DNA of 7,808 bases, from NCBI GenBank assembly GCA_016212045.1, contig JACRHO010000019.1:1-7808 (forward strand), in the 5' to 3' direction. Positions 1 through 5,217 of this stretch are shown in pieces. Below the pieces are notes generated by a model. That model was given only the letters and a program-made list of their open reading frames with translations. It did no database searches and was not told where the DNA came from. Each line of letters begins with the position of its first letter. Position 1 is the stretch's first letter. The DNA is from Candidatus Omnitrophota bacterium. Lineage in GTDB: Bacteria > Omnitrophota > Gorgyraeia > Gygaellales > Profunditerraquicolaceae. The position numbers and the translations under genes are program-made.

Positions 1-985
1 CTGACCAGACCAAGCCGGAAAAGGCCTGCACCAAGAAAAGATAAAGCGGATTATGGTTTAGTATCCATAAAAACGGTATGACTGCAATCAACAAGGCCGT
101 AAACTTCACCACCTTAACATTTCCTATCCTATCCGCCACTCTACCCCATCTCTCAATGGTTAATATAGAAACTGCAGTTACAGTAGTCACAATAACAGTG
201 TAGGTGAGATAACTAAATTTTAACTCCCTGAGCATAAATAAGGAGAAAAAAGGCGCTGCCAGGTTAACGCAAAAATGGAATGCCGAGATAGAGAATGTAT
301 ATCTGGCAAAATTTGACTTAAGGAGATTTTTGGTAAAATCCGCTAAATTAAAGGCTGATACCCGCTCAAGCCGCAACGGCGGCTCATACATCAGGTTGAT
401 AAAATACCAGGAGAGAAAACGGGCTAAAAGCGCCAGGCTAAAAATCACCAGAAACCCCTGGAGGGCGTTTTTCTTAAAAAAATGCAGTATGAAACCAGCA
501 GCAAGTGATACAACAATGGTAATGATGCCTAAGGCTTTACTGCGCCAGCCAAAATACTGGCCGCGTTTATCGCCGGGAATGTATTCAGCCAAGAGCGCTG
601 ACATCACCGGTCCAGCTAAAGAATTAAAGCCGGAATATAAAATCATAAAAAATATCAGCCACAATACTGGCTGGTCTTTAAATAAATAAGAAACGAAGAC
701 AACCGGCAGGAAACTTAAAATATTCAATAAGACAAAAATGCTGATTACTTTTTTGCGGCTTTTAAATATGTCGGTGACTTTCGCTGATAATAATTGCGCC
801 ACTGATGTGGCCAAAGAGGGCGCTACAGCCAGAACGCCGACCTGCGCGGTAGTGGCCTTTAAAGCCAAGGCATAAGGGGTAAAATAATTGCTCGTTAACC
901 CGCCCATAGATGAGGAAAAAACGCCTTCTAAAAAAGAAAATTTTAAACTCCTCTTTATCCTATTTTCTTTAGGCATGGTCTTCAT
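1..985 (-). CDS. MFS family transporter, 3' end beyond window
   Basis: The reading frame is open from the ATG at 985 to the window edge (328 residues, C-terminus missing), so it is partial. It is a polytopic membrane protein with about nine or ten hydrophobic segments in the visible part. Two copies of the major facilitator loop motif A are visible. The first is near residues 68-79 (SAKVTDIFKSRKK). The second is near residues 280-292 (WGRVADRIG), where the second six-helix bundle would begin. The stretch AEYIPGDKRGQYFGWR (133-148) also resembles the cytoplasmic loop of bacterial MFS permeases. Substrate cannot be told; drug or metabolite efflux is typical of such proteins. No Shine-Dalgarno sequence precedes either candidate start (ATG 985 or ATG 976). 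A promoter -10 element overlaps the 985 ATG, so the true start may be 976 (MPKENRI). A terminator separates it from the GYD gene upstream. Confidence 0.88.
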   Translation of the reverse strand, partial: MKTMPKENRIKRSLKFSFLEGVFSSSMGGLTSNYFTPYALALKATTAQVGVLAVAPSLATSVAQLLSAKVTDIFKSRKKVISIFVLLNILSFLPVVFVSYLFKDQPVLWLIFFMILYSGFNSLAGPVMSALLAEYIPGDKRGQYFGWRSKALGIITIVVSLAAGFILHFFKKNALQGFLVIFSLALLARFLSWYFINLMYEPPLRLERVSAFNLADFTKNLLKSNFARYTFSISAFHFCVNLAAPFFSLFMLRELKFSYLTYTVIVTTVTAVSILTIERWGRVADRIGNVKVVKFTALLIAVIPFLWILNHNPLYLFLVQAFSGLVWS

Positions 986-992
986 TATACCA
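984..992 (-). promoter_or_regulatory. Extended -10 promoter for the MFS gene
   Basis: On the minus strand the sequence reads TGGTATAATG, an extended -10 (TGnTATAAT) whose last two bases enter the ATG at 985. No good -35 is visible, as extended -10 promoters allow. Transcription would begin near 977, just before the second in-frame ATG at 976, predicting a leaderless or near-leaderless mRNA. This is inference from spacing. Confidence 0.45.
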
Positions 993-1000
993 TAATGCCG

Positions 1001-1050
1001 CAAAATAAAATAGGGCGTCTCTATTTATTCTAAAAAATCAGAAACGCCCC
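1001..1050 (-). terminator. Hairpin terminator after the GYD gene
   Basis: GGGCGT (1013-1018) pairs with ACGCCC (1044-1049). One mismatch and two further pairs extend the stem, around a loop of about 19 bases. On the minus strand it is followed by TATTTTATTTT, and on the plus strand by CTTTTTCT, so it could work in both directions. It lies between the stop at 1065 and the MFS promoter and probably ends the cold-shock/radical SAM operon. Confidence 0.6.
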
Positions 1051-1064
1051 TTTTTCTATTGTAT

Positions 1065-1343
1065 TTATCTTACAATCCTATCAAACTCTTCTATTGTCAT
1101 TGCCGGAGAACTGAAGAAACCAATGCCGGTTAACTTGGTCAGGGCAATGGCGGTTCTCACTAATGCGGCATTGCTGGGCATATCCACAATCAAGGCCAGG
1201 TCATACGGCCCGATTAACGCATACATCCCGATAATTTTGCCGCCCTGTTTCTTAAAAAGCGCGACTGCCTTTTTGGTGCGCTCAGGGCTAATGCCCTTGA
1301 CTGCCTCCACCGAGTATTTTCCCAACATCAGATATTTAGCCAT
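1065..1343 (-). CDS. GYD domain protein
   Basis: This 92-residue protein is about the full length of the GYD family (Pfam GYD), small alpha/beta ferredoxin-fold proteins of unknown biochemical role, often likened to dimeric alpha/beta-barrel proteins. It opens with MAKYLMLGKYS. A helix with SPERTKKAVALFKKQGGKI (19-37) follows. The family signature is in the strand GPYDLALIVDMP (45-56), with the G-Y-D core at G45, Y47 and D48. The rest is a helix (NAALVRTAIALTKLTGI) and the typical end AMTIEEFDRIV. The start is fixed by AGGAGG at 1353-1358, nine bases upstream. It follows the Smr-like gene by 36 bases on the same strand and precedes a terminator, so it is the last gene of that operon. Function is unknown. 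Confidence 0.85.
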   Translation of the reverse strand: MAKYLMLGKYSVEAVKGISPERTKKAVALFKKQGGKIIGMYALIGPYDLALIVDMPSNAALVRTAIALTKLTGIGFFSSPAMTIEEFDRIVR

Positions 1344-1379
1344 CTATCTTCTCCTCCTTTCTCTAAATTAGCGATGTTT

Positions 1380-1625
1380 CTATCTCCATCTAAAATGCAG
1401 AAAAATCCTGCCCCAGCCCTCTTTGGATTTCACCAGCCGGCTGTAAAGGCAGCGGTATTCTTTTTTATTCAGGAAATTAAGGATTCTTCTTTTTGTCTCG
1501 CCAGCCTGCGCGCCATAGGATATTTCAATCAGGTCTGCCTGATGTGTCTTGGCCTGCTCCAAGACCTCCACTAATCTTTCTTCTAGATCTGTAACTGCCG
1601 GAGGTAAGATTAATTTTATTTTCAC
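1380..1625 (-). CDS. Small Smr-like domain protein
   Basis: The preferred start is the GTG at 1625. It overlaps the TGA stop of the radical SAM gene in the arrangement GTGA, a classic translational-coupling junction, and gives 81 residues. An upstream ATG at 1673 in the same frame would add 16 residues inside the radical SAM gene and is less likely. The protein has a helix with an acidic patch (residues 12-28). Then comes DLIEISYGAQAGETKRRILNFL (31-52) and the C-terminus GWGRIFLHFRW (70-80). This pattern matches the single-domain Smr/MutS2 C-terminal proteins, where the equivalent of YGAQAG is usually PGKGSG and the end is GRIFVHFRW. Smr domains can be nucleases, but here the usual GKG loop is altered, so catalytic activity is doubtful. 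The assignment rests on remembered motif likeness. Confidence 0.68.
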   Translation of the reverse strand: MKIKLILPPAVTDLEERLVEVLEQAKTHQADLIEISYGAQAGETKRRILNFLNKKEYRCLYSRLVKSKEGWGRIFLHFRWR

Positions 1626-2911
1626 GGGCCGGTTTGGAACAGCCAATGCATATTGCGGTTCCGCTCTATCCAAAGCCTCACAATTCTATGCCCCATGAAA
1701 CGAAACATTGCATTTCTAAAGTGCAATTTAATTAAGAGGAGGAATGACCTGGGGAGAGAATAAAATTTAAGATATGCCCTGACTACATTTACCTGAAGTT
1801 GTCTGGCAGTTAATAACTTTGGCTTAAAAACTACGTGCTGGCCGTCATAAAGATCCCAATCGTGACTAAAAATCCTATTTTGCTCATTTAGCTCTGCGTG
1901 GACCTTCGTCCCAGGGAAAGGAGTAAGAATCATCATCTGGATTGTATCTATCTTCTGTTTTAGCGAAAACCTAAGCGTATCCCAAATAGTATTTTCATTA
2001 TCGGCGTCACTGCCTAAAACAAACATTCCATGAATTTTGATTCTTTTTTTGCGAAAAGAACGTATTGCGCTGATTATGTCATCTATGGTCTGCCTCTTCT
2101 GGTATGCCTTGAGCGTCTTAAGATTAACGGATTCAAATCCTACGCACAGCGCAGAACACCCAGCCCGCGCCATAAGGTCTAGCAGTGAATCGTCCTTTGC
2201 CACATCGCAGCGCACCTGGCAGGACCATTGCTTAATTCTGTTGTTTATCATCAGGTTTAATAACCTTGCCGCGCGCTCGGGGTCGGCAGTAAAGTTATCG
2301 TCGCAGAAGAAGAAACGCTGCCTTTTTCTGGAGAGCATCTCCTGCATCACATCGGATTCACTGCGAAAACGGTACTTGCGGCCAAATATCTTGGTTACCG
2401 AGCAGAAACTGCAGTCAAAAGGGCATCCGCGCGAAGTAGATATAGGCGCGATTAATGGAGCGCGATAACCCTGGATAAGGGAAAAATCCGGATGCGGCAG
2501 GGAATTTAAATCTTCAATGGCCGGACCCTGAACAATTTCATCTTTGAGCCGGCCTTCTGCGATATCCGCGATAACTGCCTCTGCCTCTCCTACCACCACC
2601 TGGCGGCAATACTGCAGGGCTTCCTCAGGCAAAAGACTGGCATGCACTCCGCCGATAATCACCTTGTCCTTGGGAAATTTTCTGGCTATCTCATAGCCAC
2701 GCCTGGCAGTTGCAGTAAGGATGGATATGCCAATGAGGTCTGCCTTCAGGCGAGAGTAATCCGCAGGCGAGATACTCTCGTTATAAATCCGGACCTCATG
2801 GCCTCTGTTTTTGAGAATGGTTCCCAGATATACCGGACCCAACAGAGGCATATGTAGTTTGCTGTACACGTTGGCCTCTGTTTGTGCCGGCTCAATAAAC
2901 ACTATTTTCAT
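1622..2911 (-). CDS. B12-binding-type radical SAM protein
   Basis: This 429-residue protein belongs to the cobalamin-binding-domain radical SAM group (COG1032, class B methyltransferase/BchE-like). Residues 1-130 form the Rossmann-like B12-binding fold, with the strand KADLIGISILTAT and the loop VIIGGVHASLLPEEAL. The DxHxxG cobalamin ligand motif is not visible, as is common in this group. The [4Fe-4S]/SAM motif CxxxCxxC is C163, C167 and C170, inside STSRGCPFDCSFCS. Later motifs are the FFCDDNFTAD strand (201-210), the LCVGFES strand (255-261) and TPFPGTKVHAEL (330-341). Its substrate is unknown. Relatives methylate or rearrange lipids, tetrapyrroles or antibiotics. The start lies 21 bases after the cold-shock gene without a clear Shine-Dalgarno sequence, suggesting coupling. 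The end overlaps the Smr-like gene by four bases. Family is certain, product is not. Confidence 0.92.
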   Translation of the reverse strand: MKIVFIEPAQTEANVYSKLHMPLLGPVYLGTILKNRGHEVRIYNESISPADYSRLKADLIGISILTATARRGYEIARKFPKDKVIIGGVHASLLPEEALQYCRQVVVGEAEAVIADIAEGRLKDEIVQGPAIEDLNSLPHPDFSLIQGYRAPLIAPISTSRGCPFDCSFCSVTKIFGRKYRFRSESDVMQEMLSRKRQRFFFCDDNFTADPERAARLLNLMINNRIKQWSCQVRCDVAKDDSLLDLMARAGCSALCVGFESVNLKTLKAYQKRQTIDDIISAIRSFRKKRIKIHGMFVLGSDADNENTIWDTLRFSLKQKIDTIQMMILTPFPGTKVHAELNEQNRIFSHDWDLYDGQHVVFKPKLLTARQLQVNVVRAYLKFYSLPRSFLLLIKLHFRNAMFRFMGHRIVRLWIERNRNMHWLFQTGP

Positions 2912-2932
2912 GACTATAGCGTTAGTGGGGTA

Positions 2933-3142
2933 TTACTGACTTTGCACAACACGAATATTGACTGCGCGCGGACCTTTCGGGCTTTTTTCCACTTCAAACT
3001 CTACCGATTGTTCTTCGGTGAGAGCCTCAAATTTTAAATCAATGAGGCTGGATTGATGGAAAAATACCTCTCTGCCGTCCGTATCGCTAATAAAACCAAA
3101 ACCTCTCTCACGAACGAGCTTTTTAATCTTACCGGTGTGCAT
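2933..3142 (-). CDS. Divergent cold-shock domain protein
   Basis: This is a single cold-shock (OB-fold) domain of 69 residues that binds single-stranded RNA or DNA. I start it at ATG 3142 (MHTGKIKK) because AAGGAG at 3148-3153 lies five bases upstream. An in-frame ATG at 3166 would add eight lysine/glycine-rich residues, has no such site and lies in a likely promoter. RNP1 is RGFGFI (13-18) and RNP2 is VFFHQ (26-30). The KGPRAVNI ending is typical. Compared with the CspA-type neighbour, the W-F aromatic pair at positions 8-9 is replaced by K-L, so one base-stacking surface is missing. This variant (LxxxRGFGFI) is recurrent in some bacteria and is probably not decay. It is followed 21 bases later by the radical SAM gene and is likely the first gene of that operon. 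Confidence 0.9.
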   Translation of the reverse strand: MHTGKIKKLVRERGFGFISDTDGREVFFHQSSLIDLKFEALTEEQSVEFEVEKSPKGPRAVNIRVVQSQ

Positions 3143-3168
3143 TTTAGCTCCTTTTTTTCCGCCCATTT

Positions 3169-3192
3169 ATTATCTAAAGGCGGGATCCCGCC
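3169..3192 (-). promoter_or_regulatory. Palindrome and possible -10 before the divergent csp
   Basis: A perfect 14-base palindrome, GGCGGGATCCCGCC, lies at 3179-3192. A -10-like GATAAT occupies 3169-3174 on the minus strand, 18 bases before the Shine-Dalgarno of the gene starting at 3142. No convincing -35 is visible. The palindrome would sit in the promoter spacer as an operator, or form a hairpin if transcription starts further upstream. Both readings are inference. Confidence 0.35.
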
Positions 3193-3214
3193 CTAACTTA
3201 AAATAGCGGACGGG

Positions 3215-3250
3215 GAAAAAATAGGCCCGGCTTATCAAAAACCGGGCCAT
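3215..3250 (-). terminator. Intrinsic terminator after the canonical csp gene
   Basis: GGCCCGG (3224-3230) and CCGGGCC (3242-3248) form a seven-pair GC stem with an 11-base loop. On the minus strand it is followed by TATTTTTT. It begins 19 bases after the stop of the cold-shock gene ending at 3267, the expected place. It separates that gene from the divergent cold-shock operon downstream. Confidence 0.9.
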
Positions 3251-3266
3251 TTTGTTGCTTTTTAGG

Positions 3267-3467
3267 TTACAATTTCACTACTTTAGTAGCCTGTTCTCCC
3301 TTGGGGCCCTTTTCAATTTCAAACTCTACTTCCTGGCCTTCCTCCAGAGATTTATAACCGTCACCCTGAATTGCGCTATGATGCACAAAGACATCACTGC
3401 CAGACTCAGGCGTGATAAATCCGTAACCTTTTTGGTTTGAAAACCACTTTACTTTACCTCTTGCCAT
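3267..3467 (-). CDS. CspA-type cold-shock protein
   Basis: This 66-residue protein is a canonical single-domain cold-shock protein, a cytoplasmic nucleic-acid chaperone that melts RNA secondary structure. It has K-W-F at residues 7-9 and RNP1 KGYGFI (13-18). RNP2 is VFVHH (26-30), followed by the conserved SAI, and the end is EKGPKGEQATKVVKL. Length is normal for the family. The ATG at 3467 is preceded by a strong AGGAGG at 3478-3483, ten bases away. It has its own near-consensus promoter (3591-3618), a long structured leader and its own terminator, so it is transcribed alone. That arrangement fits leader-based control as known for enteric cspA, but the cold response here is inferred. I avoid a numbered csp symbol because paralogs cannot be matched. 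Confidence 0.95.
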   Translation of the reverse strand: MARGKVKWFSNQKGYGFITPESGSDVFVHHSAIQGDGYKSLEEGQEVEFEIEKGPKGEQATKVVKL

Positions 3468-3477
3468 TATTCACTAA

Positions 3478-3483
3478 CCTCCT
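3478..3483 (-). promoter_or_regulatory. Strong Shine-Dalgarno of the csp gene, complementary to its leader
   Basis: AGGAGG lies ten bases before ATG 3467. The surrounding GGAGGTTAGT (3473-3482) is complementary over eight Watson-Crick pairs plus one wobble and one further pair to ACTAACCTTC in the 3' arm of the upstream hairpin (3528-3537). The site can therefore be masked if that hairpin opens. Confidence 0.5.
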
Positions 3484-3497
3484 TCCTTTAAAATTTT

Positions 3498-3582
3498 TAG
3501 TAAATAATGGCAGAAATAAAAAAACCGGAAGGTTAGTAATCTTAACCTTTCCGGCCCTAGATTTCTAATCCCTTATTTACTA
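3498..3582 (-). ncRNA. Nested structured leader (attenuator-like) of the csp gene
   Basis: Three nested inverted repeats span almost the whole leader. The outer arms TAGTAAATAA and TTATTTACTA (3498-3507 with 3573-3582) pair over ten bases. The middle arms AGAAAT and ATTTCT (3512-3517 with 3561-3566) pair over six. The core hairpin is CCGGAA-GGTTA with TAACC-T-TTCCGG (3525-3535 with 3543-3554), with one bulge. The predicted transcription start, near 3584, is right at the outer arm, so the folded element makes up nearly the whole leader up to the ribosome binding site. It could be a transcription attenuator, a temperature-responsive leader, or the source of a short RNA of about 65 bases. The pairings are seen; the role is inferred. 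Confidence 0.6.
3518..3554 (-). terminator. Intrinsic terminator inside the csp leader
   Basis: The 11-pair core hairpin (3525-3535 with 3543-3554) is followed on the minus strand by seven T residues (complement of 3518-3524), the form of a Rho-independent terminator. It lies downstream of the strong promoter at 3591-3618 and upstream of the coding start at 3467, so any mRNA for the gene must read through it. It might also stop read-through from the zinc-ribbon gene. Confidence 0.75.
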
Positions 3583-3590
3583 CAAATAAT

Positions 3591-3618
3591 AGTATACCAT
3601 TGATTTCCTCTTTGTCAA
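3591..3618 (-). promoter_or_regulatory. Near-consensus sigma70 promoter of the csp gene
   Basis: TTGACA (3613-3618) is followed by a 16-base spacer and TATACT (3591-3596). The -10 is preceded by TGG, giving an extended -10. Transcription is predicted to begin near 3584. Confidence 0.82.
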
Positions 3619-3649
3619 CTAATTTTTCACTAGAGGAAAAATGGGGGTT

Positions 3650-3820
3650 TTAACGACCTTGGCTCTTGCGCTTTGAATAGCAATCCTTGCAGTATATCGG
3701 ACGGTCATCTCTGGGTTTAAACGGGACTTCGCATTCCTTCTTACATTCTGCGCAAATCGCCTTGTGCATCTCCCGCGGCCTTCCGCCGTATCCACCGCCA
3801 CCACCTTCTTGATATGCCAT
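3650..3820 (-). CDS. CxxC-x17-CxxC zinc-ribbon mini-protein
   Basis: This short gene encodes 56 residues. After a glycine-rich head (MAYQEGGGGGYGGRPRE) comes a zinc-ribbon with C23 and C26 (CAEC), exactly 17 residues, then C44 and C47 (CKDC), and a basic tail YSKRKSQGR. This is the domain known as CxxC-x17-CxxC, which presumably binds one Zn2+ and may contact nucleic acid or RNA polymerase through its basic tail. That role is inferred. The start at 3820 is supported by AGGAGG at 3825-3830, four bases away, and by a near-perfect promoter upstream. A 61-residue open frame overlapping on the same strand lacks any domain and is only a shadow. The csp promoter starts 32 bases after the stop, so the two genes are separate transcription units. 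Confidence 0.9.
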   Translation of the reverse strand: MAYQEGGGGGYGGRPREMHKAICAECKKECEVPFKPRDDRPIYCKDCYSKRKSQGR

Positions 3821-3831
3821 GTTCCCTCCTT

Positions 3832-3856
3832 TTTAGCTTGGCTAAAGATTTTAGCC
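3832..3856 (-). promoter_or_regulatory. Alternative hairpins in the zinc-ribbon leader
   Basis: On the minus strand GGCTAAA, TTTAGCC and GCTAAA follow one another. The middle arm (3840-3846) can pair with the first (3850-3856, seven pairs) or with the third (3832-3837, six pairs), each with a three-base loop. The third arm ends one base before the Shine-Dalgarno AGGAGG. The pairings are seen; any switching role is inference. Confidence 0.4.
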
Positions 3857-3868
3857 CTTAAGTTGGTA

Positions 3869-3897
3869 ATTATATAACTTTCCTAGAGGAATTTCAA
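3869..3897 (-). promoter_or_regulatory. Sigma70 promoter of the zinc-ribbon gene
   Basis: TTGAAA (3892-3897), a 17-base spacer and TATAAT (3869-3874) give a near-perfect promoter. The start is predicted near 3862, giving a leader of about 40 bases. The spacer carries the imperfect inverted repeat TTCCTCTAGGAA, a possible operator. Confidence 0.82.
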
Positions 3898-3919
3898 GTG
3901 TTTATTTATGCTACTCTAA

Positions 3920-4588
3920 CTACCCTAGCAACTTCTGAGATAAACGATGCAAGTCAGAATTAGCTAAAGCTAGAACTTTCTTTTTTACTACACGAGAGAA
4001 GTATTCAGTCTCGGTCTTGGTTAATTTTTCTCTTTTTAATTTTTTATAGAACAATTCCTTTTGTTTAGGAGAGAAAACCTGAGATAATACATACTCAAGG
4101 CTAAGTTCATCTTTCACTGAAAGCAAATCCTCTAATCTTTTCTGCGCTTGGTTAAAATAATTACCGAACACTGATTTTAATCTAAGGCTTGACATCTCTC
4201 GGCCGGCGCATTGAAATTCACCATCATTCTTAAGCTTACTAAGAAACATATTAAATTCTTTTTTCCCCTCTTTTGAAAACACCTTAAATAATCTATCAGA
4301 CCAAGAAAATTTTAAATTAAATAACTTGTAAAGCGCAAGCGATAACGCAACTAGCGAAGTAAAATAAGACCTCTCCAAGGGCTTCTTTAAATAATAATTA
4401 ACTTTATCGTAATTAAACAGCCCCTTTTCAGCGCTATTGGCTAATACCACAGGAAATCCTTCCCAAAGACGCAGGTCTTTGCTTTTAACTACTTGCGCCA
4501 GAGTTAAATTTGCGTTCTGATCGTCTTGAGGCCCAAACAAGGGAAAACCCAAAGCGCCAACTTTCTTAAGGAGATTATTATCTTTCAT
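3920..4588 (-). CDS. Uncharacterised partner of the nucleotidyltransferase
   Basis: I cannot name this 222-residue protein. It begins KKVGALGFPLFGPQD. A conserved-looking core, LAQVVKSKDLRLWEGFPVVLANS (30-52), follows, then a hydrophobic helix YFTSLVALSLALYKLF (75-90). The middle is rich in charged helices. The C-terminal part, from SPKQKELFYKKL to LTKTETEYFSRVVKKKVLALAN (173-210), looks like a basic helix-turn-helix, possibly DNA- or RNA-binding. There is no signal peptide, and the 75-90 helix is too short and isolated to make it a membrane protein. Its start at 4588 overlaps the end of the nucleotidyltransferase gene by 11 bases, so the two are translated together; GAAGG lies eight bases upstream. 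It is A+T-rich like its partner. By analogy with nucleotidyltransferase toxin-antitoxin pairs it may be the antitoxin and DNA-binding repressor, but this is inference only. Confidence 0.85.
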   Translation of the reverse strand: MKDNNLLKKVGALGFPLFGPQDDQNANLTLAQVVKSKDLRLWEGFPVVLANSAEKGLFNYDKVNYYLKKPLERSYFTSLVALSLALYKLFNLKFSWSDRLFKVFSKEGKKEFNMFLSKLKNDGEFQCAGREMSSLRLKSVFGNYFNQAQKRLEDLLSVKDELSLEYVLSQVFSPKQKELFYKKLKREKLTKTETEYFSRVVKKKVLALANSDLHRLSQKLLG

Positions 4589-5168
4589 TTATTAAGCCTT
4601 CTTTCTTGAGGAGTTTCAAAAAATATTCTAAATTCTTATTTACGTTCACTTCAGATACATCATAGGCTGCTGTTTCACGGAAACGGCTGGATAGCCGTTT
4701 GATGTCTATCTCATCTCTTTTTTCTCTTACCAAAGATAAGCAGTCATCTAAATCTAGCGCCGTAGCTCTAAATAACTTACTTATAATAGTGTCATAATAA
4801 TTAAGCACTCCCAAATAAACATGGCTAAATTCTTTTATCAAGGCGTGGTTTCCCTTTTCAAGCGGCGATTCCAATAATTCTGTAGTATGCACGGTTTTCC
4901 CTCTAAATAGATCAAAAATAAACCCGTCTCCTCTCTCCCAGCCCCAGCCGCTGGCAGATTTATAGCCCAACTGCTTTAGAATATCTATAAGATACTCGTA
5001 CTCGCCTATATCAGGAACTATCAGGTCAATGTCCTTGGTAGATGGTTTTACGCCCATAAGGGTCAAAGCGGTCCCGCCACATGCAATCAAATGAACCCTT
5101 CTTTTAATAAACCCATCCCAGGCGCTAATTCTATCCAATAAACCTTGTTTATCTATTCGATATTCCAT
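4578..5168 (-). CDS. Nucleotidyltransferase-fold protein (toxin-like)
   Basis: This 196-residue protein has the Pol-beta-type nucleotidyltransferase signature. G31-G32 (ACGGTALTLMGV) is followed 13 residues later by D46-x-D48 in TKDIDLIVPD. A third acidic residue, D86 (FIFDLF), stands where the catalytic triad is completed, so the active site appears intact. The C-terminal part has SKLFRATALDLDDCLSL (130-146), the K-x-x-R...D-x-x-D pattern of AbiEii- or DUF6036-type proteins. Such enzymes transfer nucleotides to RNA, tRNA or proteins. Many are toxins of toxin-antitoxin or phage-exclusion pairs. The target here is unknown. It is the first gene of a two-gene operon under a strong promoter with repeated operator-like sites. 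The start ATG has no clear Shine-Dalgarno, and an inverted repeat lies just upstream. The residues are seen; the toxin role is inference. Confidence 0.86.
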   Translation of the reverse strand: MEYRIDKQGLLDRISAWDGFIKRRVHLIACGGTALTLMGVKPSTKDIDLIVPDIGEYEYLIDILKQLGYKSASGWGWERGDGFIFDLFRGKTVHTTELLESPLEKGNHALIKEFSHVYLGVLNYYDTIISKLFRATALDLDDCLSLVREKRDEIDIKRLSSRFRETAAYDVSEVNVNKNLEYFLKLLKKEGLINER

Positions 5169-5217
5169 ACAATCAATTGTATAATTCTATACAATTCTCT
5201 GTATTAAAATATACAAT
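5167..5217 (-). repeat. Three ATACAAT half-sites at 22-base spacing with inverted partners (operator array)
   Basis: On the plus strand ATACAAT occurs at 5167-5173, 5189-5195 and 5211-5217, exactly 22 bases apart, about two helical turns. An inverted ATTGTAT lies at 5176-5182, and a degenerate TCTGTAT at 5198-5204, again 22 bases on. AATTGTATA and TATACAATT (5175-5183 with 5188-5196) form a nine-base inverted repeat with a four-base gap. The array spans the -10, the leader and the start codon of the nucleotidyltransferase gene. The arrangement suits cooperative repressor binding and also folds as an mRNA hairpin hiding the start. The binding protein is unknown. Confidence 0.7.

Noticed and set aside
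330..689. Plus-strand open frame of 119 codons
   Set aside because: It lies wholly inside the MFS gene in antisense, has no domain and no ribosome site, and the opposite strand carries clear MFS motifs.
2037..2468. Plus-strand open frame of 143 codons
   Set aside because: Antisense to the SAM-cluster region of the radical SAM gene, low complexity of serine and leucine, no ribosome site.
3143..3166. Longer start for the divergent cold-shock protein (ATG 3166)
   Set aside because: It lacks a ribosome site, overlaps the -10-like element, and adds a lysine/glycine-rich stretch foreign to the family; ATG 3142 has AAGGAG five bases upstream.
3619..3804. Minus-strand open frame of 61 codons beside the csp promoter
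   Set aside because: It overlaps the zinc-ribbon gene in another frame. The zinc-ribbon frame has the CxxC-x17-CxxC domain and the AGGAGG; this one has neither.
5167..5217. CRISPR array reading of the repeated ATACAAT sites
   Set aside because: The repeats are only seven bases with degenerate 22-base units, far shorter than CRISPR repeats and spacers, and they sit on a promoter.
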